NCBI GenBank assembly: GCA_949130495.1
Contig: CASBWL010000051.1
Coordinates: forward strand, 375,501 to 439,500
DNA length: 64,000 nucleotides
DNA from: Sambucus nigra
Lineage: Eukaryota > Streptophyta > Magnoliopsida > Dipsacales > Adoxaceae
Direction: 5' to 3'
Positions 10,725-23,799 of the stretch are shown piece by piece (position 1 is the stretch's first letter; each line of letters begins with the position of its first letter). A program made the translations under genes and the position numbers. Below the pieces are notes generated by a model, which was given only the letters and a program-made list of their open reading frames with translations, was not told where the DNA came from and searched no databases.

Positions 10725-13700
10725 ATGGACGAGAAAAATGAAAGATATGGTAACTTGACCAGACCTCCAGTCTTTGATGGAACCAATTTTTCTTACTGGA
10801 AAGTAAGGATGATTGCTTTCATTCAAGGAACTTTGGGAGATGATGCCTGGGACATTATTGAAAAAGGATACTTTTATCCTACTAAACCAGCCACTGAAGG
10901 AAGTAATGAGAGGGTTAAGAAAATATTAAGTGAGTTTACTCAAGAAGAGAAACAAGTTTCTCGCAATAATAATAATGGAAAGAATGCTATATTTATGTCT
11001 ATAAATGAACATGAGTTCAAGAGAATCTCATCTTGTACCACTTCTAAGGAAGCATGGGATACCTTGATTACTTCCCATGAAGGAGACTCTAGGGTTAAGG
11101 CTGCTAAAACTCAGATGTTAATTCAACAGTATAATTCTTTAATCATGTCTGAATCTGAGTCTTTTGATGGCTTCTATATGAACCTGACTGATATTGTCAC
11201 TAAACTGCATGCTAATGGTATAACTTATGATAGACAAGAAATTGTGTCTAAAATTCTGAGATCATTACCACAGAAATTTGACAATAAAAGATATGCTATT
11301 GAGGAAATGTGTGATATAAATCTCACTCCTGAATTACTCAGTAGTAAATTAAGAACTGTGGAAATGGAATTGGAGTTTAAGAAACAATTGACCCACACTC
11401 ATAGGAAACATAACAATTCCAATCTTTGCTTTACTTCTAAGATGACTAAGCCTGAGTTAAACATTCCAAGTAATGATTCTGATGAGGACTGTGACTTAGA
11501 AAGTCTAGATAATCAGATTGCCCTAATGACAAAACAATTTAAGAAAATTGTTAAATTTAGAAACAGTATTGCAAATAGACAGGGCAAGTCTAATTATTCA
11601 ACTCCTTCAAATCACAAGTCCCATGATAAAACTCATGACAAACAGAACAAGGACAACACAAGACCTCACAGAGACCTCAAGAAGACTGAATGCTATAGAT
11701 GTGGTAAACTAGGACACATTGCTCAAGACTGTAGAGTTAATTTAAATACCCAAAACAAACACTCTAGAGCCAACATCTGCAAAACATGGGATGACTCAAG
11801 TGACTCTGTAAATGAGGAACCTGAGACATCTGATGGTTTTTATCCTTGTTTATCCTTCTTTGCCAAAATCATATATAATGATGATATTCATGTGCTTGAT
11901 AGTGAGGATGAGTCTAGTAATTCTAGCTCTGTTGTCTTGAATCATACTTTAATTGGTTTAGATGCTTTACTTACTGAGAACATTAATACTTCTTCCTCGG
12001 GGTGTGTGAGTCAAAGGGGAATCGATACTGCTGATGTCAATGGGTGCGTGAGTTTAAGAAATGAAACGTTAGGGGTCACTTCACACACCTCACTTAGTGA
12101 CTCAGACAATGAAGATCTCCCAGATATACACACTCTATATTCTAAAACTCTAAAGAAAAGCACTAGATTAGAAAAGATTGTGAAAGATCTTACCAAAAAG
12201 CTAGAGGATCTAAGCCTGATGGTAAAACTGAATGCTGAAGAGTATACTACTCAATGCATGTCTCATGAAAGTGATATCAAAGTGTTTGATGAAAAACTGA
12301 AAACCTTGACTGAAGGTAATGAAATTCTAGAGAAAAAATACAAAGGGACATTATTAGAATTGGAACAAACCAAAGAAAAGACAGCAACTGTGTTCAAAAA
12401 GTTTACAAAATTTGAAAACAACTCTAAATGTTTTGAGGAATTCGTTGCTGAATCTAAAACCAATTCTGATGATCGAACTGGTATAGGGTTTTGCCCCAAT
12501 TTGAAGACACAAACAAAACATGTTGAACCTATCGAATTTGTGTCAGGAGGCAAAAGACCTATTGAAACATGTCCAGACTTTCATTCACTAAAAACTGAGT
12601 TTGATCATCAAAACACTAACACTGGAGATGCAAGTTGCTCTAAGCATGAAAGTTTACCAAAGGGAAAATATGTCTGCCCCCCAATTAGGAAAAGTGAACC
12701 TGCTTTCAAACCTGTGCTACCTAGGAATAAAATTCAGCCTCAAAATTTCTCAAAACCTTTGTTTAGAGACTTTCCTAAGGTAAACCCCATTTTGAGCAAT
12801 CTTTATTGCTCCTATTGTGATATATACGGACATTCTTTCGATGACTGCTATGCTAGGAGACTGATTAAGCCTATCTACAATACTTCCATGTATCAAAACT
12901 TTAACTATTCTAGGAGGAGTCGTAACAATTATGTCCTTCCCAGGCCACCAGACAAAAACTCCAACTATAGGAATAGAAAGACTAAGCCTAAAAGGACATC
13001 TACTAGAAGGAATCCCAGAAACTTTTCTAAATCAAATGCTCAGGTGTTTAAATTTACTCAAAATCATGCGCAAAATGTTTTTCAACAAAAATCTAATGCT
13101 CGCAAATTTTATGAAATGAGAGCAAACAAGCGCAAACAGAAAACCAGAGCAATTTGGGTTAGAAAAAATGATCTAGTACCCCAGATGAAGTGTAATATTG
13201 TTATTTCTGCCTTAAAAGCTCAACTTACATCTTCTGGTTGGTATTTGGATTCTGGATGTTCCAAGCATATGACAGGTGATGATACAAAACTTTTAAATAA
13301 AACCCACTTTGATGGTGGAAAAGTTGTTTTTGGTGACGGAGTATCATCCCAGATCATAGGCAAAGCAACTCTTAAAGAAAAAGGACTTCCTCTTCTTGAA
13401 AATGTTCTCTTAGTTAAAGGTCTTAAGGCTAATTTACTTAGCATTTCGCAATTTTGTTACTCAAAATATACTGTTACCTTTTCAAAGAACAATTGCAAGA
13501 TTTTAAATGAAAAGGGAGAATGCGTAATTACAGGATTCAGGACTCTTGACCATTGTTATACTGTCATGTCTAGTTCTGAAATCTGTAATGTTGCCAGAAT
13601 GGATGACAATGAGATATGGCATAACAGAATGGGTCACATTAATTACGAAAATTTGAGTAAATTGTCCTCTCAACAAATAGTTAGAGGAATACCAAAAATT

Positions 13701-16233
13701 AAACCTATTCATAACATTTTCTGTGGTCCCTGTCAAGAAGGAAAAATTGTTAAAGCACCTCACAAAAGGGTTAAAGATATCCTTACCTCTAATCCCTTAG
13801 AACTCATCCATATGGACCTAATGGGTCATTCTCAAACTGTTAGTCTCTGTGGACACAGTTATATTCTAGTTATGGTTGATGACTTCACCAGATTCACTTG
13901 GGTAGCTTTCTTAAAACAGAAATCCGATACTTTTCAAACTTTTTTAAAGATTCTTTTACGGATTGAGAATGAGAAAGACACTCAAGTAAATAGAATCCGA
14001 AGTGATAGAGGTGGTGAATTCAAAGACACTGGTATTATAGAATATTGTGACTATAATGGTTACAAACATGAGTTCAGTGCTCCTAAGACTCCTCAACAAA
14101 ATGGTATAGCTGAGAGAAAGAATCGAACCCTTCAAGAGATGGCACGTGTCATGCTCCATGCCAAGCACTTACCTAAGTACTTTTGGGTAGAATCTATTCG
14201 TACAGCTTGCCATCTTATTAATAGGGTCTATCTTAGAAAGAATTCCAAACAAACCCCTTATGAACTTTGGTACAATGAAAAGCCTAATCTTAAGTACCTT
14301 AGAACCTTTGGTAGTACCTGTTATGTGTGCAAAGATAGGGAACACTTATCTAAATTTGAGAGTAGGGGAGATAAAGCCATATTCTTAGGATATTCACCTA
14401 ACAGTAGAGCTTATCGGGTGTATAATCTTCGCACTAGAACCTTAATGGAATCCATAAATGTAATTGTTAGTGACACTACTGTAGAAAGCAAGACTAGTGA
14501 ATTAACTATAGAAGAAGAATCGTCAAATATTTTAGAAAATGACTCTTCTGAAATAGATAATTCATTACCTATTGAGTCACCTGAAGTACCTAACTGGGTT
14601 TCTAAAGATCATCCCATAAACAACATAGTTGGTAACCCTAGTGAGCCAGTACGTACAAGATCCCAACTTCATAATTATGCTCTTTATGTATGCTTTGTTT
14701 CTCTTGTGGAACAAAAGAATGTAAATGAGGCATTGAATGACTCTCACTGGATTTCTGCTATGCAGGATGAACTTTTACAATTTGTCATTCACGATGTATG
14801 GTATCTTGTTCCATGTCCTGATCACAAAAAGGTTATTGGTACTCGTTGGATTTTCAAAAATAAAACTGATGAAAATGGGATGATAATTAGAAATAAAGCT
14901 AGACTAGTTGCTCAAGGTTATTCACAAATAGAAGTAATTGATTTTAATGAGACGTTTGCTCCTGTTACTCGTTTAGAATCAGTTCGTCTACTTCTTGCTA
15001 TAGCTTGTCACATGCATTTTACATTATATCAAATGGATGTTAAATCTGCGTTCCTTAATGGAATACTTGCCGAGGAAACCTATGTAGAACAACCTAAAGG
15101 GTTCATTGACCCTAATTATCCTAATCATGTATTTCGGTTGAAAAAGGCTTTATGGTCTTAAGCAAGCTCCTAGAGCTTGGTATGAGCGCCTGTCCAGTTT
15201 TCTACTGGATAAAGGTTTCAAAAGAGGTGGAAATGACCAAACCTTATTTGTCAAACATTTTGGCAAACACATTACTATCGCTCAAGTCTATGTAGACGAT
15301 ATCATATTTGGATCCACTTCTACCTCAGAAGTAAAATCTTTTGCTGAAATTATGAGTAAGGAATTTCAGATGTCCCTTATGGGGGAGTTACAGTTCTTCC
15401 TAGGTCTCCAAGTCAAACAACAACCAGATGGATTATTTCTTTCGCAGACTAAGTACGCATTAGAGATAGTTAAGAAATTTGGCCTCGAGAGGGCTAAAAG
15501 TGCTAAAACGCCTATGAGTACTACAGAAAAATTGTCAAAAGATGAAAATGGAAAATCTGTAGATCCTACTTTATATCGTAGTATGATTGGCACATTACTC
15601 TATCTGACTGCCTCGCGTCCTGATATCATGTATGCTGTGTGTGTTTGTGCGCGCTATTAAAACAACCCCAAAGAGAGCCATTTAAACTCTGTTAAACGGG
15701 TAATTAAATATGTTAAAGGCACTCTAAATTTAGGAGTTTGGTACACGAATGACACACCGAGCACTATTATTGGGTACACTGATGCTGATTGGGCTGGATG
15801 TACTGATGATAGTAAAAGCACTTCAGGCTCATGTTGTTATATTGGTAATAACTTGGTAGGATGGAGTAGTAAAAAACAGAACTGCACATCTCTCTCGACT
15901 GCTGAATCTGAATACATAGCCGCTGGTAGCTGTTGTGCCCAATTATTGTGGCTTAAACAAATGCTAAGTGATTATGGTATTATAGAACCCCCACTTCATC
16001 TCTATTGTGATAATCAAAGCGCGATTAATATTTCTAAGAACCTGGTTCAACACTCACGAACTAAGCGCATTAAAATAAGACATCACTTTATTCGTGAATT
16101 AGTTGAAACCAAGGAATTAGAAATCAATTATCTTCCTACTGATCTACAACTTGCAGATTTATATACCAAACCTCTTGATTATAATAGATTCATTTCTTTA
16201 CGTAAATCTATTGGTATGATTTGTGTCGAGTAA
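10725..16233 (+). pseudogene. Copia gag-pol polyprotein, one frameshift and one nonsense codon
   Basis: The first frame (10725-15161, 1478 codons) holds a gag core near residues 15-200 (FDGTNFSYWKVRM), a CCHC knuckle at about 323 (CYRCGKLGHIAQDC), a Ser/Asp-rich and coiled-coil-like middle (about 380-560), a second CCHC near 695, protease DSG at about 842, GAG-pre-integrase (HNRMGHINYENL), integrase with HMDLMG, RSDRGGEF and PQQNGIAERK, and the start of RT (MDVKSAFLNG, Asp at about 1438). Near 15155 two bases appear to be missing relative to the family. The rest runs in another frame with YVDD at 15289-15300, then an in-frame TAA at 15658-15660, then RNase H to 16233. Gag packages RNA; pol cuts, copies and integrates it. 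RT and RNase H cannot be made as one chain here. Confidence 0.93.
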
Positions 16234-16544
16234 ATACCTGATATTTTTCCAAGTTCCTTCCCTTTGTCCATTTGAGACAAAATGGGGGAGAAATTTGAGT
16301 CTATCTCTGCATATACTAAACAGCTTGATCTTAGTCATTCTTTGCAGGTATTCTTCTTGTACAGTCATTCTCTATTGTAATAATAGGATGTTAAACTGTA
16401 TATAGTTGAGTTATGTAATTTTCGCTTTCTAGGATTTGGGTAGATAGAACTTTTATAGGAATAGGTTTTTCTTATTTGCTTGTCTCCCTACGAGTTCTAG
16501 ATGACTCAAAGGAGATTTTGTCTCATATTTCCAAAGGGGGAGAT
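16234..16544 (+). other. 3' untranslated internal tail of the copia element, with polypurine tract
   Basis: Non-coding sequence between the pol stop and the 3' LTR. It contains a G-rich 'gggggagaaa' motif at about 16284 and ends in the polypurine tract aaagggggagat (16533-16544), which primes plus-strand DNA. Confidence 0.85.
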
Positions 16545-18525
16545 TGAAGCCCTTATACTTTTGACTCATTTGAGTCTAGACTGTATAAGAGCTCATCTAG
16601 TTTGGAAATTATGACAAAATTGTGTCCATCCTAGAAACCAAAGAGCCTCAGAGATTGTGTTGCTTCTTCTCCTAGTCATCTTGTAATGATCCTGAGACTA
16701 TAGCCATCAGTCACACACTTAGAACTTAATCCTTGCATATCATTTTGCACCTTTATGTGTATTAATGTGGTGAGTGTGTTTAAATCCCTTAATTTGATTT
16801 TTATTAATTTTTTTGGGATTTTTAAACATCTTTTAATTAAGGTTTTAATAAATTAAAACTTGATTTAAAAAGTCTTGGGGTTAATATCTAAATATGTATT
16901 GTTGTGATTTTTGGCCTTAAGTTACTCTGGGTAGAAACCGAAAGCGCCAGAGACTCCAGGGTTGGCTTTGTAATTAGTTTGGGATGCGCGATTGCATTCG
17001 TCCTATGACCAACACTTGCTGCTCTCTGATTGGCCAGAGTTGTGTTTCTTTACAGAGACAAAACTTCGAATGTTTACAGCCCTTGGATCAACCCTTATCA
17101 ATGGCCTGGATGTCGCCTGAGTGAATCCCCGTGTAAACCTTTAAGCCAATCACAGCCTGTTTAATCCACCGCCTGTTGTGAGCCCTTGGATTGAAGTCAA
17201 AGTAGCTTGACTCAATCTCAGACGTTGTTTTTGAATGATAGTCTGGAACCTTCTCATCTTCCTATTTAAAGGACTCTCATCTCAGCATTCGAAAGCTTTT
17301 GCCACTTTGAAATTTCTCAGAGAAAGAATAGAGAGAGAGAGAGAAACCAGAGAGCCAAGTTAGAAACCCTAACTTCATCTAAATCTTCTCCAACCTAAAC
17401 CACTTACCTCTCCAAAAACACCATAACCAAATAAACACCATCCTTAGTGTTTCTTGAGTTTATGAGAGTTCGAGTTGAGTGATTTTTGGGTTGCTGTAAC
17501 CTTGTGTTCATAAAATCTTATTTTCAACTTAGACACTTACTCAGATCTTGTTTCTGATTCAATAAAAATCATAGATCTGAAGTTTTTCATGTCACAACAC
17601 ACTTAGTTGCATTTTATTTCTCATCTTGAGAAGTTCGTTGTTGATTGTTTTCTGTTAAAACATTTTCTTACTTCAGAATCAACAATAGATGTTTTTCTGT
17701 TTCTGTTTTTACAAAAACTTAACCTGACCTAGTTGGATTCGCACTTGGAGGGTTTTCAATCTCCTAAATATTTCAAAAATAGATTGAAAAAGGTCTTGAT
17801 CGATTTCTTAAGCATGATCTCCGTGGAATCTGGGTTATATTGAAAGGTCAAAAGGTTTTTGGTTTTGTTAGAAAGAGAAATAACAAACTCACTGCATATA
17901 GACTTTATATGTAATTTGTTAGGATTGTTTGTAACTAATAAGAGTGCGTGTGTGCATGCATGTGTTATAGAACACTTTTCACAAACATCTTCACACTACA
18001 TACACTGAAAGTGTTGGCTATAAGATTTGGTGAACAAAAGTCGACGTATACTGCTGAAACAAAGGAAGAGTTGACAAAATGAGAAGACTACATCAACAAT
18101 CAAGATTTGAAGAAAAGTTTAAGGACGCCAGAGGGTATAATCCTGAACTTGTATAGACTTGTTATTGTGTGCATGTTAGTTAAATAGATTGTAACTCACA
18201 TATTTGTTTTAGTGATATTTTCTTGTTTTACTCCGTAGAGGGAGTCATGGACGTTTCCTCAAGGTTGAGGTTTTACCACGTTAAAAATCCTGAGTATTAA
18301 TATTTCTACATCTTCTCATCCCATTCTGATGTGTGCTGGGTTTAAAATATTTTAAACTGTTTACTAAAACTTGTTATCAAATCTTGTCCATATCTCGTAC
18401 ATAATTTTTGTTAACACATCTTGTGTTCAAAATCACTTTGATTTAAGTAAAGAGTTTCTTCAACAAACTTTCGGAGTTGCTTAAATAGTTTATTTTCAAT
18501 AAACGGCTTTAGCAACGCTATTTCA
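16545..18525 (+). repeat. 3' LTR of the first copia element
   Basis: 1981 bp, aligns along its whole length with 8648-10650, TG...CA ends. Most differences are single bases, plus a shorter GA tract near 17325-17350. It is followed by the right copy of the duplication, accac, at 18526-18530. Confidence 0.93.
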
Positions 18526-19985
18526 ACCACCACACCCCTCCGACCCCCAAGCTTAACCCATAACATAAGGGACAGACCCACCATTTCAACCAAAAACTCC
18601 TGCCCACTCAAATACTCCCATGAGGAGCAAGAAGAATCATGCAAACAAATCTCATCCTCCAAACCTCCTTGACCCACCTCCAAGATATAACTAAGAGGAC
18701 CACCAATAACAAAACCCGCAAGGGGCGAGCCCAAATGAATGTTAACCTTGGAAGAATCACCCACTGAACATGCAGAAACATTGCCCGTCATCCCCCCAGA
18801 CAAAGCGAGAGGCCTCTTGAGAAACACCGCATTCCCCTTGTTTTTCCTATAAATTGAATCCCCTTTACTCTTAGGATTTTTTCTAAAAGCCCCATTTTTA
18901 ATCACTGCACGAATTCAAAATAGGACCAAGCCTATTAGATCCGGATGATTATTTCCAGAACTTCCCTGCAAAAGTATACTAGAACTTATTCTAACTAACT
19001 ATCTCCAAAGTGGTAGCAACAATCCCCACCAAGGGGGCCCTATCCCCCTTCTGCCCTACCAGTGGACAAACAGTCATTTTTTTTATAAATTAGAAGGGCC
19101 CTCAATGAACATCTCCACTTTATATTTAGATCTGACACTATGGAAATTCATGCCACAAATGCTGGCAACAAAAGAACCCACTTTCTAAATGTTGGTATTT
19201 GCAGAAGTGACTACCTGCAAATCCACCCCATCACCAAGAGTAGCAACATCCGACAACTGACCACTTTTGGCTCCTAAATCCCCCAAACCCAAGACACTAC
19301 CAACCATTGTCTAATCTACCCCCCATCTACCAATGGTCTCATAACTACGACCGTAGAGTTCCCACTCCCCATGCAACGACCCCGTCCCACCTGTGTACTA
19401 TTACCATCAACAGGATGTCTAGAAAACTGCCCTGGTGAAGACACATCAACTGACTTGAGCATCCCCTTACCTTTTGTGACATCTGCTCCTAAAGCTTTAG
19501 CCCCCACCATGACCAACCTGCTAGAGTGAGCTCCGTCTAGTGCCTACCTCGTAAACCCAGGTCCCCTATACTGACCCTGGATAGGGCCTTCTTCACATCC
19601 AAAGTAACACAAAGGAGTTGCCTCAACGGGGATGGGAATCTCAAAGACCCCCCCCCCTCTTTGAATAACACATTCTCCGGAATACCCTCACGCCTAGAAA
19701 CCAGGATCCTTGCCCACATCAGTTCAGCCTCCTTTTGGGCGACCTCATCAATACACAAGAATCCCCCACACTAGTTACCTATGGCTTGGAAAACTTCCAT
19801 ACCCCGCAAGTGCAGAGGAAGTCCAACAACCCTTATCCGCCAGCTAGACGGTCGCCTAACATCCTTAAAACACCCGCCCATAGAATGCCACTTATCTAAG
19901 AAAAGAGGATACCCATTCACAGACCAAAGCTTCATCGACATAATCCTCTCTACTTCCATTTGTGAAGCAAACATATATCGAATTT
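18526..19985 (-). pseudogene. LINE ORF1 (DUF4283-type nucleic-acid-binding protein), 5' truncated and broken
   Basis: This is the 5' part of the LINE whose ORF2 lies at 5145-8402, displaced by the copia insertion. Reading leftward from 19985 the minus strand gives a DUF4283-like stretch (MKLWSVNGYPLFLDKW, then RIRVVGLPLHLRG near 19840, then FQAIGN). A stop follows, then a related frame continues (CIDEVAQKEAELMWARILVS) with further stops and a Gly/Ser-rich tail to 18526. In plant LINEs ORF1 binds the element RNA. The start of the domain is missing, which fits ordinary 5' truncation during LINE insertion. I could not find a convincing LINE target duplication. Confidence 0.75.
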
Positions 19986-20184
19986 GTTAAATTAATATAT
20001 TAATAAAATAATTTATTACATTAAACTTTTTCTTATTTTAAATAGTTTAAATTTGGACAAATATGATATAAGAAAATGATTTTTTTTATAAATAAAATTT
20101 GGCATGAAAAAAAAGAAAATAAACTTTTTCGAATTTCGAAAATAAGTAAAAACTCGGATGACGTTATAAAAAACAAATATATAA
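19986..20184. other. AT-rich flank of the LINE
   Basis: Very AT-rich sequence. No gene or repeat was recognised. Confidence 0.4.
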
Positions 20185-20290
20185 TTGTTTTTCTTTATAA
20201 GTAAATGGGTCAAGCACACGAACCCGCCTAAGGGGTCGGAGTCCCGTATACAAGAAGTAAAAAAAAGCAGATGATGGATCCATACTCGCA
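20185..20290 (-). mobile_element. Short dead LINE tail related to the one at 4583
   Basis: 'ctttataagtaaatgg' followed by 'gcctaagggg', 'cccgtata' and 'agaagta' parallels 4586-4660 in the same order. On the minus strand this is the last ~100 bases of a LINE 3' UTR plus poly(A), the expected product of extreme 5' truncation. Confidence 0.65.
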
Positions 20291-20981
20291 ATTAGTTTTT
20301 CTTATTGGGTCCATATAGCAACATATGATGGATCGGTAGGATAAGGATCGGTTCTATCGACATATTGGAACAAGTTTTGGCCCTATAAAAATGGTTCCAT
20401 TCATATTTTCCAGTGTAGTAATTTTTTGTTGTATAATTTGAGAGAGACAAAATGGTTTGAGTTGGTAAGGTTGTTGAAAGGTGGGGGTGAAGAAATATTA
20501 GTCGGAGAGTTTGGAGATAAGTTGAATCTGGAATTAGCCATATTTGGCCCTAATACTATAATGCACTAAGGCAATAAGAGATGTTCTAACACTGCTAGTT
20601 CAACATTGTTATGTCCAGAACTATTGTATGCGAACCCGGTTCAAACACGGAGTTTTGGATTCTATTCTTTCTTATTTTATTAATGAACTTATGATACCAA
20701 TATATAGTTGTTATACAAAACCTATTATACAAAAGGTCCACGGCTGAACTATTCTATAGGAAGCAGGTGCTTGAATTTTAAATTTAAAATGTTATGTTGT
20801 TCGAAGATTGTGGGAGCTATTTGTTGAAGTTGAATTTTTGGTATTGACTCTGGTGATACGAGTATCCAAATGATTTAAGTAAAAAACTGGCTTTAAAAGT
20901 TTCTTAAGAGCATAGTCTGCATTGATTTGGGGCCATACATTGAGATGTAAAGAAAAAGAAATATATTATGCTAACAAATTT
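20291..20981. other. Spacer, nothing recognised
   Basis: No coding frame, RNA gene or repeat boundary was seen. Confidence 0.35.
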
Positions 20982-21231
20982 TTTACACCAAATTTTGTGT
21001 AGCATCTGCATTAGAGTACAACTAGAATGAAATTAAACAAAACGTTATACAAACTCTTGTGGCATTACAATAGAGAATGTGTACAAATAACTTACCCAAA
21101 CTGACGTCTCGACACAACAAAGTGGTTGAAGTAAAATTATCGATTGTAATGCCACATGAGACTGTATAACGTTTTATGTCATTTCATTGTACTCATACTC
21201 TAATGCAACTGCTTCGCAAAACTTGTGTAAA
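20982..21231. mobile_element. Foldback MITE-like element, ~250 bp
   Basis: The left arm (20982-21070) and the right arm (21145-21231) are imperfect inverted repeats of nearly 90 bases. Both carry, in opposite orientation, the words tttacac, gcattagagta, acgttatac and ggcattacaa. The ~75-base centre is unique. It has no coding capacity. A second, partial copy lies near 23800-23911, so this is a repeat family and not a chance hairpin. The superfamily is not clear; I could not settle a target duplication. Confidence 0.75.
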
Positions 21232-22689
21232 GTTTTATTCTCTCCGGATATAAAAAATAACATCATTCAAACAGTTTAAATATATTTTCTATTTTTTTTT
21301 TAATTTTTGAAAATTCTTCTACATATTTTTAAATAATTATTTTTATTTTAGTATGACTTCCAAATTGCTTTGTTTATTATTTTCCATACTAAAAAAAAAA
21401 TTTCGTATTCTCCATAATTTGAATTTTTTCCAGTTTTGCTATAACTTTTTTCATTTCTTTTCCAACTGTTAATTTGTTTTCAGTTTTATTCAAACACTTG
21501 AAATATATATTTTCTCAAAACACTTCTTCATGTTTTAAACCAGTTTTTGAAGTTTCATTTTTTAAGTATATATTTGCTCTAGAAGATGTTTGGCAAATGT
21601 TTAATAAGGTTCCATATACAAAAAACCCATTATATAATTTTCATTAAACATAATATCAATTGTCTTAATGTATATTTTAACTCAAAATGAGGAAGATCAA
21701 GAATTTCATTGAAATTTAAAAGAGTCGTTGCACAAAATATGACATGTTTCGCCAAGTATTTGACAAGTCTACGTATACCAGAGCTCTTCACCACGCTTCC
21801 ACTCGATTGCCTCATACGAAATATTTTATTATTCTTATTGAGAATATTTTAGAACTATAAGTATATCATCAAGATTGTAAGTATTTTACCAATTTGAAAA
21901 GCTTTGCTAAAACTGTGTCAGTGTTGAATACCAAAAATACATGGTATTACACCAAAATGCCCTCATATGCATGTCACCTCTCCAAATTTTGTTCCAAAAA
22001 TTTAACACCTTTGGTGTTCAAGGGTTATTTGACACAATTTTGAAAGTAAGGGTTAAGCCCAGAAAATTAAATATTATATATTTAGATCCCATGCAGACCT
22101 TTACTTATGGCCCCTTACCATATTTTTTTTAACAAAACATTTTTTTTTGTAAAGATATTAAATTTTTTAGGGTACCATTCAAAAAATTATTTTATATTTA
22201 AAAATAAAATCTTCGGAGTTTGAAGGAGCTTAAAAATCGGTAAATAGTTGATCGGGGATTAAAGACATTGATTTGGAACGCTAAATGTGATGTCAATTGG
22301 CCTGTAGATCCACATCCAAAATCAGCTATTTGTTTGTTGCATCAAATATGGATCCAATAAATTTTGATTGGTTCCAATTTCTCATAGCCATACTTGGGAC
22401 ATGGACATCTGTCCACATCGTCCATGGGGATTTCCTTTCGTCAAAATGGTAAAGATGTTGGGTCCCATTCCGGGATACTATCATGACTTAGTTATGATAT
22501 CTTGACCTGTTTACATTGTTCACATGAGAATGGTAGTTCAATTGAGAATGGACAAAACATTGTTTTCAATGGGTCGAGAACAGTTCTCAATTTCCACAAA
22601 GTAAATCTCATATAAGCTGCTGGGCATCAAGGCAAATCAAGGCTTGATTCCATTTCTGGTTATTTAACTTACTGTTAAACACATTTTCA
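21232..22689. other. AT-rich spacer, nothing recognised
   Basis: Poly-T/A-rich stretches and short chance frames only. Confidence 0.4.
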
Positions 22690-22860
22690 CATTCGAAGCT
22701 ACAATTACACATGGTTTCACAGGAGTTTCCCACGAAGATGGAGTATGTGGATCTCTGGGTAAAAACACATTTTCAGTTGATTCTTTTAACAGTGCTTCAA
22801 CCGTTTAAAATTAAAAATATATATATTTATTGGGTTTTTCCGACAAAAATCCATACGGTG
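22690..22860. repeat. Repeat family B fragment
   Basis: Shares the sequence 'acaattacacatggtttcac', then 'tatgtggatct' and 'catttt(c/g)ag', with 46680-46810, 47370-47560 and 57480-57670. Non-coding; class unknown. Confidence 0.6.
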
Positions 22861-22878
22861 TATGAGGTCTCCCCATCC

Positions 22879-22945
<67 letters not shown>

Positions 22946-22957
22946 GAGAGAGAGAGA
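22879..22957. repeat. Compound (AT)n-(AG)n microsatellite
   Basis: An AT dinucleotide run (to about 22914) passes directly into an AG run. The periodic frames over it (YIYIYI/RERERE) are artefacts. Confidence 0.95.
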
Positions 22958-23799
22958 CGATCAACTGACAGATTGTCCAGGGATGTGAAGAAAAGGGAGT
23001 TGGGACGAAATTGATGCATGTTTGACTCAATTAATGGGACTAACAATAAATTATCTCATTTTTGTAGGCCCTACTACCGGCAAACGAAGGTATATGTGAA
23101 ACACGTATATGTGAAGCACTTAAACTGGACATAAAACAATTATATACTGAATAAATACGTAATGGTAACAAACAACGGTGAAGACAAAAAAGTATACTCG
23201 TGTCGTAACGAGGCAGCTCAATTATAAGTGAAAACATACAGTATGATGGTGTGGTGGATATTTTGAAATTTTCCATGTTATTGATAAAACATCAATTCTT
23301 CAGCAAAATGATAACATGTACCATTGAATGGGCATGAATAGTTAAAACATTGGTATCGTTGTGCGATTAATTTTAAGGGAATCCCAATCTATTAATTCAA
23401 TTAGCGAGTGTAATAACAAAGCAAGCCAAATAATTGTACCCATGTGGCTGTGTCTTTAGTGAGGTAGTGTATAGTGCCTCTCAGGAGAGGGGTAAGCCGT
23501 GGGAGTACAGGGGTGTGTTTTGTGTTTGAGAAATTGGTTTGGAGCCTGGAAACAACTCAAAACCAATTTGTTCGTTCGTGGGTCGGTATGTAGGCAATTA
23601 ACAATCCATGGATCATTTCATATTAAAATTATAATATACTAAAGAAAGAGTGGCAAAACCAACCTGAGGACCAACATTTTATTCATATAGGCCATTCTTC
23701 TTTACCTCACAAAATAGACTTACATATCTCACAACATAGACGATAAAATCGGATCTTTCGGGACAGTGCATTACCTTGTAAAAAGTGAAAATATTGTGT
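22958..23799. other. Spacer, nothing recognised
   Basis: No coding or repeat signal that I can support. Confidence 0.35.

Larger units (their letters stand above)
8648..18525 (+). mobile_element. Complete Ty1/copia retrotransposon, SIRE/Maximus-like
   Basis: About 9.9 kb with two ~2-kb LTRs that begin TGAAG and end TTTCA, a primer site, one polyprotein region, a polypurine tract and a 5-bp target duplication. Long LTRs, a long gag with two CCHC knuckles and a coiled-coil-like middle, and a GGGGGAGA-type block after the pol stop (about 16283) fit the SIRE/Maximus lineage; that assignment is from memory of the family. It inserted into the LINE. The two LTRs are very similar, so the insertion is fairly recent, but the polyprotein already carries a frameshift and a nonsense codon. 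It could move only with help in trans. Confidence 0.92.

Noticed and set aside
12011..14168. Minus-strand and alternative-frame ORFs over the first copia polyprotein
   Set aside because: Shadows of the long plus-strand gag-pol frame, with no family resemblance of their own.
4583..19990. Target-site duplication for the LINE
   Set aside because: No convincing direct repeat was found between the poly(A) side and the truncated 5' side; weak AT-rich matches are expected by chance.
22711..23046. ORFs of YIYIYI/RERERE or SLSLSL type
   Set aside because: They are translations of the AT/AG microsatellite; the same holds at 31768-31977, 44849-45231 and 47460-47734.
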